From: Eutrigla gurnardus
Taxonomy: Eukaryota; Chordata; Actinopteri; Perciformes; Triglidae
Length of the DNA stretch: 64,000 nt
Reading direction: 5' to 3'
Assembly: GCA_963514095.1 (NCBI GenBank)
Contig: CAUPSS010000009.1
Span: forward strand, 806,001 to 870,000
The notes below the pieces were generated by a model, which did not search any database, was not told the DNA's origin, and saw nothing but the letters and a program-made list of their open reading frames with translations. The translations under genes were made by a program, and so were the position numbers. This document shows positions 11,941 through 24,413 of the stretch, piece by piece. Position 1 is the first letter of the stretch. The number at the start of each line of letters is the position of its first letter.

Positions 11941-14900
11941 TGTCTGTCTCTACATGTCAGCCCTGTGATAGACTGGTTGCCTGTCTGTCTCTACATGTCA
12001 GCCCTGTGATAGACTGGTTACCTGTCTGTCTCTACATGTCTCCCTGTGATAGACTGGTTACCTGTCTGTCTCTACATGTCTCCCTGTGATAGACTGGTTA
12101 CCTGTCTGTCTCTACATGTCAGCCCTGTGATAGACTGGTCACCTGTCTCTCTCTACATGTCAGCCCTGTGATAGACTGGTCACCTGTCTGTCTCTACATG
12201 TCAGCCCTGTGATAGACTGGTTACCTGTCTGTCTCTACATGTCTCCCTGTGATAGACTGGTTACCTGTCTGTCTCTAAATGTCGGCCCCGTGATAGACTG
12301 GTTACCTGTCTGTCTCTACATGTCTCCCTGTGATAGACTGGTTACCTGTCTGTCTCTACATGTCTCCCTGTGATAGACTGGTTACCTGTCTGTCTCTACA
12401 TGTCCCCCTGTGAAAGACTGGTTACCTGTCGGTCTCTACATGTCTCCCTGTGATAGACTGGTTACCTGTCTGTCTCTACATGTCTCCCTGTGATAGACTG
12501 GTTACCTGTCTGTCTCTACATGTCCCCCTGTGATAGACTGGTTACCTGTCTGTCTCTACATGTCTCCCTGTGATAGACTGGTCACCTGTCTGTCTCTACA
12601 TGTCTCCCTGTGATAGACTGGTTACCTGTCTGTCTTTACATGTCTCCCTGTGATAGACTGGTTACCTGTCTGTCTCTCCATGTCTCCCTGTGATAGACTG
12701 GTTACCTGTCTGTCTCTACATGTCTCCCTGTGATAGACTGGTTACCTGTCTGTCTCTACATGTCCCCCTGTGATAGACTGGTTACCTGTCTGTCTCTACA
12801 TGTCTCCATGTGATAGACTGGTTACCTGTCTGTCTCTACATGTCTCCCTGTGATAGACTGGTTAACTGTCTGTCTCTACATGTCCCCCTGTGATAGACTG
12901 GTTACCTGTCTGTCTCTACATGTCTCCCTGTGATAGACTGGTTACCTGTCTGTCTCTACATGTCGGCCCCGTGATAGACTGGTTACCTGTCTGTCTCTAC
13001 ATGTCTCCCTGTGATAGACTGGTTACCTGTCTGTCTCCACATGTCTCCATGTGATAGACTGGTTACCTGTCTGTCTCTACATGTCAGCCCTATGATAGAC
13101 TGGTTACCTGTCTGTCTCTACATGTCAGCCCTGTGATAGACTGGTTACCTGTCTGTCTCTACATGTCAGCCCTGTGATAGACTGGTTACCTGTCTGTCTG
13201 TACATGTCTCCCTGTGATAGACTGGTTACCTGTCTGTCTCTACATGTCTCCCTGTGATAGACTGGTTACCTGTCTGTCTCTACATGTCAGCCCTGTGATA
13301 GACTGGTTACCTGTCTGTCTCTACATGTCTCCCTGTGATAGACTGGTTACCTGTCTGTCTCTACATGTCTCCCTGTGATAGACTGGTCACCTTTCTGTCT
13401 CTACATGTCTCCCTGTGATAGACTGGTTACCTGTCTGTCTTTACATGTCTCCCTGTGATAGACTGGTTACCTGTCTGTCTCTACATGTCTCCCTGTGATA
13501 GACTGGTTACCTGTCTGTCTCTACATGTCTCCCTGTGATAGACTGGTTACCTGTCTGTCTCTACATGTCCCCCTGTGATAGACTGGTTACCTGTCTGTCT
13601 CTACATGTCTCCCTGTGATAGACTGGTTACCTGTCTGTCTCTACATGTCTCCCTGTGATAGACTGGTTACCTGTCTGTCTCTACATGTCCCCCTGTGATA
13701 GACTGGTTACCTGTCTGTCTCTACATGTCTCCCTGTGATAGACTGGTTACCTGTCTGTCTCTACATGTCGGCCCCATGATAGACTGGTTACCTGTCTGTC
13801 TCTACATGTCTCCCTGTGATAGACTGGTTACCTGTCTGTCTCTACATGTCTCCCTGTGATAGACTGGTTACCTGTCTGTCTCTACATGTCGGCCCTGTGA
13901 TAGACTGGTTACCTGTCTGTCTCTACATGTCAGCCCTGTGATAGACTGGTTGCCTGTCTGTCTCTACATGTCTCCCTGTGATAGACTGGTTACCTGTCTG
14001 TCTCTACATGTCGGCCCCGTGATAGACTGGTTACCTGTCTGTCTCTACATGTCTCCCTGTGATAGACTGGTTACCTGTCTGTCTCTACATGTCTCCCTGT
14101 GATAGACTGGTTACCTGTCTGTCTCTACATGTCCCCCTGTGATAGACTGGTTACCTGTCGGTCTCTACATGTCTCCCTGTGATAGACTGGTTACCTGTCT
14201 GTCTCTACATGTCTCCCTGTGATAGACTGGTTACCTGTCTGTCTCCACATGTCTCCATGTGATAGACTGGTTACCTGTCTGTCTCTACATGTCAGCCCTA
14301 TGATAGACTGGTTACCTGTCTGTCTCTACATGTCAGCCCTGTGATAGACTGGTTACCTGTCTGTCTCTACATGTCAGCCCTGTGATAGACTGGTTACCTG
14401 TCTGTCTGTACATGTCTCCCTGTGATAGACTGGTTACCTGTCTGTCTCTACATGTCTCCCTGTGATAGACTGGTTACCTGTCTGTCTCTACATGTCCCCC
14501 TGTGATAGACTTATTACCTGTCTGTCTCTACATGTCTCCCTGTGATAGACTGGTTACCTGTCTGTCTCTACATGTCGGCCCTGTGATAGACTGGTTACCT
14601 GTCTGTCTCTACATGTCAGCCCTGTGATAGACTGGTTGCCTGTCTGTCTCTACATGTCTCCCTGTGATAGACTGGTTACCTGTCTGTCTCTACATGTCGG
14701 CCCCGTGATAGACTGGTTACCTGTCTGTCTCTACATGTCTCCCTGTGATAGACTGGTTACCTGTCTGTCTCTACATGTCCCCCTGTGATAGACTGGTTAC
14801 CTGTCGGTCTCTACATGTCTCCCTGTGATAGACTGGTTACCTGTCTGTCTCTACATGTCTCCCTGTGATAGACTGGTTACCTGTCTGTCTCCACATGTCT

Positions 14901-15085
14901 CCATGTGATAGACTGGTTACCTGTCTGTCTCTACATGTCAGCCCTATGATAGACTGGTTACCTGTCTGTCTCTACATGTCAGCCCTGTGATAGACTGGTT
15001 ACCTGTCTGTCTCTACATGTCAGCCCTGTGATAGACTGGTTACCTGTCTGTCTGTACATGTCTCCCTGTGATAGACTGGTTACCT
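11940..15085. repeat. Block pair at offset 3,873, copy 1
   Basis: It matches 15,813-19,158. Landmarks at offset 3,873: GGTTGCC unit 11,976 to 15,849, CTCTAAATG unit 12,276 to 16,149, GTGAAAGAC unit 12,410 to 16,283, GTTAAC 12,861 to 16,734. After about 12,990 the offset becomes 4,033, because four 40-bp units present in copy 2 are missing here. After about 14,740 it becomes 4,073 through one more missing unit. A tandem pair of the 686-bp module lies inside (13,888 and 14,574). Confidence 0.85.
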
Positions 15086-15812
15086 GTCTGTCTCTACATG
15101 TCAGCCCTGTGATAGACTGGTTACCTGTCTGTCTCTACATGTCAGCCCTGTGATAGACTGGTTACCTGTCTGTCTGTACATGTCTCCCTGTGATAGACTG
15201 GTTACCTGTCTGTCTCTACATGTCTCCCTGTGATAGACTGGTTACCTGTCTGTCTCTACATGTCTCCCTGTGATAGACTGGTTACCTGTCTGTCTCTACA
15301 TGTCGGCCCCATGATAGACTGGTTACCTGTCTGTCTCTACATGTCTCCCTGTGATAGACTGGTTACCTGTCTGTCTCTACATGTCTCCCTGTGATAGACT
15401 GGTTACCTGTCTGTCTCTACATGTCGGCCCTGTGATAGACTGGTTACCTGTCTGTCTCTACATGTCAGCCCTGTGATAGACTGGTTGCCTGTCTGTCTCT
15501 ACATGTCAGCCCTGTGATAGACTGGTTACCTGTCTGTCTCTACATGTCTCCCTGTGATAGACTGGTTACCTGTCAGTCTCTACATGTCTCCCTGTGATAG
15601 ACTGGTTACCTGTCTGTCTCTACATGTCAGCCCTGTGATAGACTGGTCACCTGTCTGTCTCTACATGTCAGCCCTATGATAGACTGGTTACCTGTCTGTC
15701 TCTACACGTCAGCCCTGTGATAGACTGGTTACCTGTCTGTCTCTACATGTCCCCCTGTGATAGACTGGTTACCTGTCGGTCTCTACATGTCTCCCTGTGA
15801 TAGACTGGTTAC
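15086..15812. repeat. Array segment joining the two 3.87-kb blocks
   Basis: This stretch runs CAGCCCTG, CAGCCCTG, CTGTACATG, then CGGCCCCATG at 15,302 and the TCAGTC unit near 15,574. The same order is found near 19.6-20.3 and 21.2-21.7 kb. Part of it belongs to the block that recurs about 5.9 kb downstream. A private CTACACGTC unit, with a CpG inside the ACATGT palindrome, lies at about 15,702. Confidence 0.75.
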
Positions 15813-18800
15813 CTGTCTGTCTCTACATGTCAGCCCTGTGATAGACTGGTTGCCTGTCTGTCTCTACATGTCAGCCCTGTGATAGACTGGTTACCTGTCT
15901 GTCTCTACATGTCTCCCTGTGATAGACTGGTTACCTGTCTGTCTCTACATGTCTCCCTGTGATAGACTGGTTACCTGTCTGTCTCTACATGTCAGCCCTG
16001 TGATAGACTGGTCACCTGTCTCTCTCTACATGTCAGCCCTGTGATAGACTGGTCACCTGTCTGTCTCTACATGTCAGCCCTGTGATAGACTGGTTACCTG
16101 TCTGTCTCTACATGTCTCCCTGTGATAGACTGGTTACCTGTCTGTCTCTAAATGTCGGCCCCGTGATAGACTGGTTACCTGTCTGTCTCTACATGTCTCC
16201 CTGTGATAGACTGGTTACCTGTCTGTCTCTACATGTCTCCCTGTGATAGACTGGTTACCTGTCTGTCTCTACATGTCCCCCTGTGAAAGACTGGTTACCT
16301 GTCGGTCTCTACATGTCTCCCTGTGATAGACTGGTTACCTGTCTGTCTCTACATGTCTCCCTGTGATAGACTGGTTACCTGTCTGTCTCTACATGTCCCA
16401 CTGTGATAGACTGGTTACCTGTCTGTCTCTACATGTCTCCCTGTGATAGACTGGTCACCTGTCTGTCTCTACATGTCTCCCTGTGATAGACTGGTTACCT
16501 GTCTGTCTTTACATGTCTCCCTGTGATAGACTGGTTACCTGTCTGTCTCTCCATGTCTCCCTGTGATAGACTGGTTACCTGTCTGTCTCTACATGTCTCC
16601 CTGTGATAGACTGGTTACCTGTCTGTCTCTACATGTCCCCCTGTGATAGACTGGTTACCTGTCTGTCTCTACATGTCTCCATGTGATAGACTGGTTACCT
16701 GTCTGTCTCTACATGTCTCCCTGTGATAGACTGGTTAACTGTCTGTCTCTACATGTCCCCCTGTGATAGACTGGTTACCTGTCTGTCTCTACATGTCTCC
16801 CTGTGATAGACTGGTTACCTGTCTGTCTCTACATGTTGGCCCCGTGATAGACTGGTTACCTTTCTGTCTCTACATGTCTCCCTGTGATAGACTGGTTACC
16901 TGTCTGTCTCTACATGTCTCCCTGTGATAGACTGGTTACCTGTCTGTCTCTACATGTCCCCCTGTGATAGACTGGTTACCTGTCGGTCTCTACATGTCTC
17001 CCTGTGATAGACTGGTTACCTGTCTGTCTCTACATGTCTCCCTGTGATAGACTGGTTACCTGTCTGTCTCCACATGTCTCCATGTGATAGACTGGTTACC
17101 TGTCTGTCTCTACATGTCAGCCCTATGATAGACTGGTTACCTGTCTGTCTCTACATGTCAGCCCTGTGATAGACTGGTTACCTGTCTGTCTCTACATGTC
17201 AGCCCTGTGATAGACTGGTTACCTGTCTGTCTGTACATGTCTCCCTGTGATAGACTGGTTACCTGTCTGTCTCTACATGTCTCCCTGTGATAGACTGGTT
17301 ACCTGTCTGTCTCTACATGTCAGCCCTGTGATAGACTGGTTACCTGTCTGTCTCTACATGTCTCCCTGTGATAGACTGGTTACCTGTCTGTCTCTACATG
17401 TCTCCCTGTGATAGACTGGTCACCTGTCTGTCTCTACATGTCTCCCTGTGATAGACTGGTTACCTGTCTGTCTTTACATGTCTCCCTGTGATAGACTGGT
17501 TACCTGTCTGTCTCTACATGTCTCCCTGTGATAGACTGGTTACCTGTCTGTCTCTACATGTCTCCCTGTGATAGACTGGTTACCTGTCTGTCTCTACATA
17601 TCCCCCTGTGATAGACTGGTTACCTGTCTGTCTCTACATGTCTCCCTGTGATAGACTGGTTACCTGTCTGTCTCTACATGTCTCCCTGTGATAGACTGGT
17701 TACCTGTCTGTCTCTACATGTCCCCCTGTGATAGACTGGTTACCTGTCTGTCTCTACATGTCTCCCTGTGATAGACTGGTTACCTGTCTGTCTCTACATG
17801 TCGGCCCCATGATAGACTGGTTACCTGTCTGTCTCTACATGTCTCCCTGTGATAGACTGGTTACCTGTCTGTCTCTACATGTCTCCCTGTGATAGACTGG
17901 TTACCTGTCTGTCTCTACATGTCGGCCCTGTTATAGACTGGTTACCTGTCTGTCTCTACATGTCAGCCCTGTGATAGACTGGTTGCCTGTCTGTCTCTAC
18001 ATGTCTCCCTGTGATAGACTGGTTACCTGTCTGTCTCTACATGTCGGCCCCGTGATAGACTGGTTACCTGTCTGTCTCTACATGTCTCCCTGTGATAGAC
18101 TGGTTACCTGTCTGTCTCTACATGTCTCCCTGTGATAGACTGGTTACCTGTCTGTCTCTACATGTCCCCCTGTGATAGACTGGTTACCTGTCGGTCTCTA
18201 CATGTCTCCCTGTGATAGACTGGTTACCTGTCTGTCTCTACATGTCTCCCTGTGATAGACTGGTTACCTGTCTGTCTCCACATGTCTCCATGTGATAGAC
18301 TGGTTACCTGTCTGTCTCTACATGTCAGCCCTATGATAGACTGGTTACCTGTCTGTCTCTACATGTCAGCCCTGTGATAGACTGGTTACCTGTCTGTCTC
18401 TACATGTCAGCCCTGTGATAGACTGGTTACCTGTCTGTCTGTACATGTCTCCCTGTGATAGACTGGTTACCTGTCTGTCTCTACATGTCTCCCTGTGATA
18501 GACTGGTTACCTGTCTGTCTCTACATGTCCCCCTGTGATAGACTGGTTACCTGTCTGTCTCTACATGTCTCCCTGTGATAGACTGGTTACCTGTCTGTCT
18601 CTACATGTCGGCCCTGTGATAGACTGGTTACCTGTCTGTCTCTACATGTCAGCCCTGTGATAGACTGGTTGCCTGTCTGTCTCTACATGTCTCCCTGTGA
18701 TAGACTGGTTACCTGTCTGTCTCTACATGTCGGCCCCGTGATAGACTGGTTACCTGTCTGTCTCTACATGTCTCCCTGTGATAGACTGGTTACCTGTCTG

Positions 18801-19158
18801 TCTCTACATGTCTCCCTGTGATAGACTGGTTACCTGTCTGTCTCTACATGTCCCCCTGTGATAGACTGGTTACCTGTCGGTCTCTACATGTCTCCCTGTG
18901 ATAGACTGGTTACCTGTCCGTCTCTACATGTCTCCCTGTGATAGACTGGTTACCTGTCTGTCTCCACATGTCTCCATGTGATAGACTGGTTACCTGTCTG
19001 TCTCTACATGTCAGCCCTATGATAGACTGGTTACCTGTCTGTCTCTACATGTCAGCCCTGTGATAGACTGGTTACCTGTCTGTCTCTACATGTCAGCCCT
19101 GTGATAGACTGGTTACCTGTCTGTCTGTACATGTCTCCCTGTGATAGACTGGTTACCT
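15813..19158. repeat. Block pair at offset 3,873, copy 2
   Basis: Partner of 11,940-15,085. It keeps the four-unit segment (TCTCCCTG, CCCCCTG, TCGGTC, TCTCCCTG) lost from copy 1. Private changes: GTTGGCCCC at 16,835 (TpG replacing CpG), TTTCTGTC near 16,861 and GTTATAGAC near 17,930. Where copy 1 has the GACTTATT variant at 14,509, this copy has the normal box at 18,542. Its first part recurs at 21.7-23.1 kb at offset 5,926 (16,149 to 22,075), with an 80-bp, two-unit loss there. Confidence 0.83.
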
Positions 19159-19978
19159 GTCTGTCTCTACATGTCTCCCTGTGATAGACTGGTTACCTGT
19201 CTGTCTCTACATGTCCCCCTGTGATAGACTGGTTACCTGTCTGTCTCTACATGTCTCCCTGTGATAGACTGGTTACCTGTCTGTCTCTACATGTCGGCCC
19301 TGTGATAGACTGGTTACCTGTCTGTCTCTACATGTCAGCCCTGTGATAGACTGGTTGCCTGTCTGTCTCTACATGTCTCCCTGTGATAGACTGGTTACCT
19401 GTCTGTCTCTACATGTCGGCCCCGTGATAGACTGGTTACCTGTCTGTCTCTACATGTCTCCCTGTGATAGACTGGTTACCTGTCTGTCTCTACATGTCTC
19501 CCTGTGATAGACTGGTTACCTGTCTGTCTCTACATGTCCCCCTGTGATAGACTGGTTACCTGTCTGTCTCTACATGTCTCCCTGTGATAGACTGGTTACC
19601 TGTCTGTCTCTACATGTCAGCCCTGTGATAGACTGGTTACCTGTCTGTCTCTACATGTCAGCCCTGTGATAGACTGGTTACCTGTCTGTCTGTACATGTC
19701 TCCCTGTGATAGACTGGTTACCTGTCTGTCTCTACATGTCTCCCTGTGATAGACTGGTTACCTGTCTGTCTCTACATGTCCCCCTGTGATAGACTGGTTA
19801 CCTGTCTGTCTCTACATGTCTCCCTGTGATAGACTGGTTACCTGTCTGTCTCTACATGTCGGCCCCATGATAGACTGGTTACCTGTCTGTCTCTACATGT
19901 CTCCCTGTGATAGACTGGTTACCTGTCTGTCTCTACATGTCTCCCTGTGATAGACTGGTTACCTGTCTGTCTCTACAT
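17921..19978. repeat. Three successive 686-bp intervals of the CGGCCCTG module
   Basis: CGGCCCTG units stand at 17,921, 18,607, 19,293 and 19,979, exactly 686 bp apart. The first two intervals have the same unit order. The third follows it only as far as the CCCCCTG unit near 19,540. It then lacks the TCGGTC, CTCCACATG and CAGCCCTATG units and gains a CGGCCCCATG stretch, yet has the same length because gains and losses balance. It is therefore a hybrid, not a third faithful copy. Confidence 0.82.
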
Positions 19979-20945
19979 GTCGGCCCTGTGATAGACTGGT
20001 TACCTGTCTGTCTCTACATGTCAGCCCTGTGATAGACTGGTTGCCTGTCTGTCTCTACATGTCAGCCCTGTGATAGACTGGTTACCTGTCTGTCTCTACA
20101 TGTCTCCCTGTGATAGACTGGTTACCTGTCTGTCTCTACATGTCTCCCTGTGATAGACTGGTTACCTGTCTGTCTCTACATGTCAGCCCTGTGATAGACT
20201 GGTCACCTGTCTGTCTCTACATGTCAGCCCTATGATAGACTGGTTACCTGTCTGTCTCTACATGTCAGCCCTGTGATAGACTGGTTACCTGTCTGTCTCT
20301 ACATGTCCCCCTGTGATAGACTGGTTACCTGTCGGTCTCTACATGTCTCCCTGTGATAGACTGGTTACCTGTCTGTCTCTACATGTCTCCCTGTGATAGA
20401 CTGGTTACCTGTCTGTCTCCACATGTCTCCATGTGATAGACTGGTTACCTGTCTGTCTCTACATGTCAGCCCTATGATAGACTGGTTACCTGTCTGTCTC
20501 TACATGTCAGCCCTGTGATAGACTGGTTACCTGTCTGTCTCTACATGTCAGCCCTGTGATAGACTGGTTACCTGTCTGTCTGTACATGTCTCCCTGTGAT
20601 AGACTGGTTACCTGTCTGTCTCTACATGTCTCCCTGTGATAGACTGGTCACCTGTCTGTCTCTACATGTCTCCCTGTGATAGACTGGTTACCTGTCTGTC
20701 TTTACATGTCTCCCTGTGATAGACTGGTTACCTGTCTGTCTCTTCATGTCTCACTGTGATAGACTGGTTACCTGTCTGTCTGTACATGTCCCCCTGTGAT
20801 AGACTGGTTACCTGTCGGTCTCTACATGTCTCCCTGTGATAGACTGGTTACCTGTCTGTCTGTACATGTCTCCCTGTGATAGACTGGTTACCTGTCTGTC
20901 TCTACATGTCTCCCTGTGATAGACTGGTTACCTGTCTGTCTCTAC
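19740..20945. repeat. Block recurring 3,468 bp downstream, copy 1
   Basis: It aligns with 23,208-24,413: CGGCCCTG 19,979 to 23,447 and CTTCATG 20,742 to 24,210. Both copies share a rare TCTCACTG box in the unit just after CTTCATG, which supports recent common origin. The match ends where a second TCTCCCTG unit here is replaced by CCCCCTG and TCGGTC units in the other copy. Confidence 0.82.
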
Positions 20946-23207
20946 ATGTCTCCCTGTGATAGACTGGTTACCTGTCTGTCTCTACATGTCCCCCTGTGAT
21001 AGACTGGTTACCTGTCTGTCTCTACATGTCTCCCTGTGATAGACTGGTTACCTGTCTGTCTCTTCATGTCTCCCTGTGATAGACTGGTTACCTGTCTGTC
21101 TCTACATGTCCCCCTGTGATAGACTGGTTACCTGTCTGTCTCTACATGTCTCCCTGTGATAGACTGGTTACCTGTCTGTCTCTACATGTCGGCCCCATGA
21201 TAGACTGGTTACCTGTCTGTCTCTACATGTCTCCCTGTGATAGACTGGTTACCTGTCTGTCTCTACATGTCTCCCTGTGATAGACTGGTTACCTGTCTGT
21301 CTCTACATGTCGGCCCTGTGATAGACTGGTTACCTGTCTGTCTCTACATGTCAGCCCTGTGATAGACTGGTTGCCTGTCTGTCTCTACATGTCAGCCCTG
21401 TGATAGACTGGTTACCTGTCTGTCTCTACATGTCTCCCTGTGATAGACTGGTTACCTGTCAGTCTCTACATGTCTCCCTGTGATAGACTGGTTACCTGTC
21501 TGTCTCTACATGTCTCCCTGTGATAGACTGGTTACCTGTCTGTCTCTACATGTCAGCCCTGTGATAGACTGGTCACCTGTCTGTCTCTACATGTCAGCCC
21601 TATGATAGACTGGTTACCTGTCTGTCTCTACATGTCAGCCCTGTGATAGACTGGTTACCTGTCTGTCTCTACATGTCCCCCTGTGATAGACTGGTTACCT
21701 GTCGGTCTCTACATGTCTCCCTGTGATAGACTGGTTACCTGTCTGTCTCTACATGTCAGCCCTGTGATAGACTGGTTGCCTGTCTGTCTCTACATGTCAG
21801 CCCTGTGATAGACTGGTTACCTGTCTGTCTCTACATGTCTCCCTGTGATAGACTGGTTACCTGTCTGTCTCTACATGTCTCCCTGTGATAGACTGGTTAC
21901 CTGTCTGTCTCTACATGTCAGCCCTGTGATAGACTGGTCACCTGTCTCTCTCTACATGTCAGCCCTGTGATAGACTGGTCACCTGTCTGTCTCTACATGT
22001 CAGCCCTGTGATAGACTGGTTACCTGTCTGTCTCTACATGTCTCCCTGTGATAGACTGGTTACCTGTCTGTCTCTAAATGTCGGCCCCGTGATAGACTGG
22101 TTACCTGTCTGTCTCTACATGTCTCCCTGTGATAGACTGGTTACCTGTCTGTCTCTACATGTCTCCCTGTGATAGACTGGTTACCTGTCTGTCTCTACAT
22201 GTCCCCCTGTGAAAGACTGGTTACCTGTCGGTCTCTACATGTCTCCCTGTGATAGACTGGTTACCTGTCTGTCTCTACATGTCTCCCTGTGATAGACTGG
22301 TTACCTGTCTGTCTCTACATGTCCCCCTGTGATAGACTGGTTACCTGTCTGTCTCTAAATGTCTCCCTGTGATAGACTGGTCACCTGTCTGTCTCTACAT
22401 GTCTCCCTGTGATAGACTGGTTACCTGTCTGTCTCTACATGTCTCCCTGTGATAGACTGGTTACCTGTCTGTCTCTACATGTCCCCCTGTGATAGACTGG
22501 TTACCTGTCTGTCTCTACATGTCTCCATGTGATAGACTGGTTACCTGTCTGTCTCTACATGTCTCCCTGTGATAGACTGGTTAACTGTCTGTCTCTACAT
22601 GTCCCCCTGTGATAGACTGGTTACCTGTCTGTCTCTACATGTCTCCCTGTGATAGACTGGTTACCTGTCTGTCTCTACATGTCGGCCCCGTGATAGACTG
22701 GTTACCTGTCTGTCTCTACATGTCTCCCTGTGATAGACTGGTTACCTGTCTGTCTCTACATGTCTCCCTGTGATAGACTGGTTACCTGTCTGTCTCTACA
22801 TGTCCCCCTGTGATAGACTGGTTACCTGTCGGTCTCTACATGTCTCCCTGTGATAGACTGGTTACCTGTCTGTCTCTACATGTCTCCCTGTGATAGACTG
22901 GTTACCTGTCTGTCTCCACATGTCTCCATGTGATAGACTGGTTACCTGTCTGTCTCTACATGTCAGCCCTATGATAGACTGGTTACCTGTCTGTCTCTAC
23001 ATGTCAGCCCTGTGATAGACTGGTTACCTGTCTGTCTCTACATGTCAGCCCTGTGATAGACTGGTTACCTGTCTGTCTGTACATGTCTCCCTGTGATAGA
23101 CTGGTTACCTGTCTGTCTCTACATGTCTCCCTGTGATAGACTGGTAACCTGTCTGTCTCTACATGTCAGCCCTGTGATAGACTGGTTACCTGTCTGTCTC
23201 TACATGT
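20946..23207. repeat. Array segment derived from the 15.2-17.3 kb block
   Basis: It follows the unit order of 15.2-17.3 kb: GGTTGCC 15,849 to 21,775, CTCTAAATG 16,149 to 22,075 and GTGAAAGAC 16,283 to 22,209, all at offset 5,926; GTTAAC 16,734 to 22,580 is at 5,846. The 80-bp drop is a two-unit loss that includes the CTTTACATG unit. Before the TCAGTC series one 40-bp unit is gained. Private variants: CTCTAAATG with a TCTCCCTG box near 22,356, and GGTAACC near 23,144. Confidence 0.78.
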
Positions 23208-24413
23208 CTCCCTGTGATAGACTGGTTACCTGTCTGTCTCTACATGTCCCCCTGTGATAGACTGGTTACCTGTCTGTCTCTACATGTCTCCCTGTGATAG
23301 ACTGGTTACCTGTCTGTCTCTACATGTCGGCCCCATGATAGACTGGTTACCTGTCTGTCTCTACATGTCTCCCTGTGATAGACTGGTTACCTGTCTGTCT
23401 CTACATGTCTCCCTGTGATAGACTGGTTACCTGTCTGTCTCTACATGTCGGCCCTGTGATAGACTGGTTACCTGTCTGTCTCTACATGTCAGCCCTGTGA
23501 TAGACTGGTTGCCTGTCTGTCTCTACATGTCAGCCCTGTGATAGACTGGTTACCTGTCTGTCTCTACATGTCTCCCTGTGATAGACTGGTTACCTGTCTG
23601 TCTCTACATGTCTCCCTGTGATAGACTGGTTACCTGTCTGTCTCTACATGTCAGCCCTGTGATAGACTGGTCACCTGTCTGTCTCTACATGTCAGCCCTA
23701 TGATAGACTGGTTACCTGTCTGTCTCTACATGTCAGCCCTGTGATAGACTGGTTACCTGTCTGTCTCTACATGTCCCCCTGTGATAGACTGGTTACCTGT
23801 CGGTCTCTACATGTCTCCCTGTGATAGACTGGTTACCTGTCTGTCTCTACATGTCTCCCTGTGATAGACTGGTTACCTGTCTGTCTCCACATGTCTCCAT
23901 GTGATAGACTGGTTACCTGTCTGTCTCTACATGTCAGCCGTATGATAGACTGGTTACCTGTCTGTCTCTACATGTCAGCCCTGTGATAGACTGGTTACCT
24001 GTCTGTCTCTACATGTCAGCCCTGTGATAGACTGGTTACCTGTCTGTCTGTACATGTCTCCCTGTGATAGACTGGTTACCTGTCTGTCTCTACATGTCTC
24101 CCTGTGATAGACTGGTCACCTGTCTGTCTCTACATGTCTCCCTGTGATAGACTGGTTACCTGTCTGTCTTTACATGTCTCCCTGTGATAGACTGGTTACC
24201 TGTCTGTCTCTTCATGTCTCACTGTGATAGACTGGTTACCTGTCTGTCTGTACATGTCCCCCTGTGATAGACTGGTTACCTGTCGGTCTCTACATGTCTC
24301 CCTGTGATAGACTGGTTACCTGTCTGTCTGTACATGTCTCCCTGTGATAGACTGGTTACCTGTCTGTCTCTACATGTCTCCCTGTGATAGACTGGTTACC
24401 TGTCTGTCTCTAC
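23208..24413. repeat. Block recurring at 3,468 bp, copy 2
   Basis: Partner of 19,740-20,945, sharing the TCTCACTG variant. A private CAGCCGTATG change lies near 23,934. It is followed by a short run of TCTCCCTG units leading into the 2,009-bp tandem. Confidence 0.82.
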
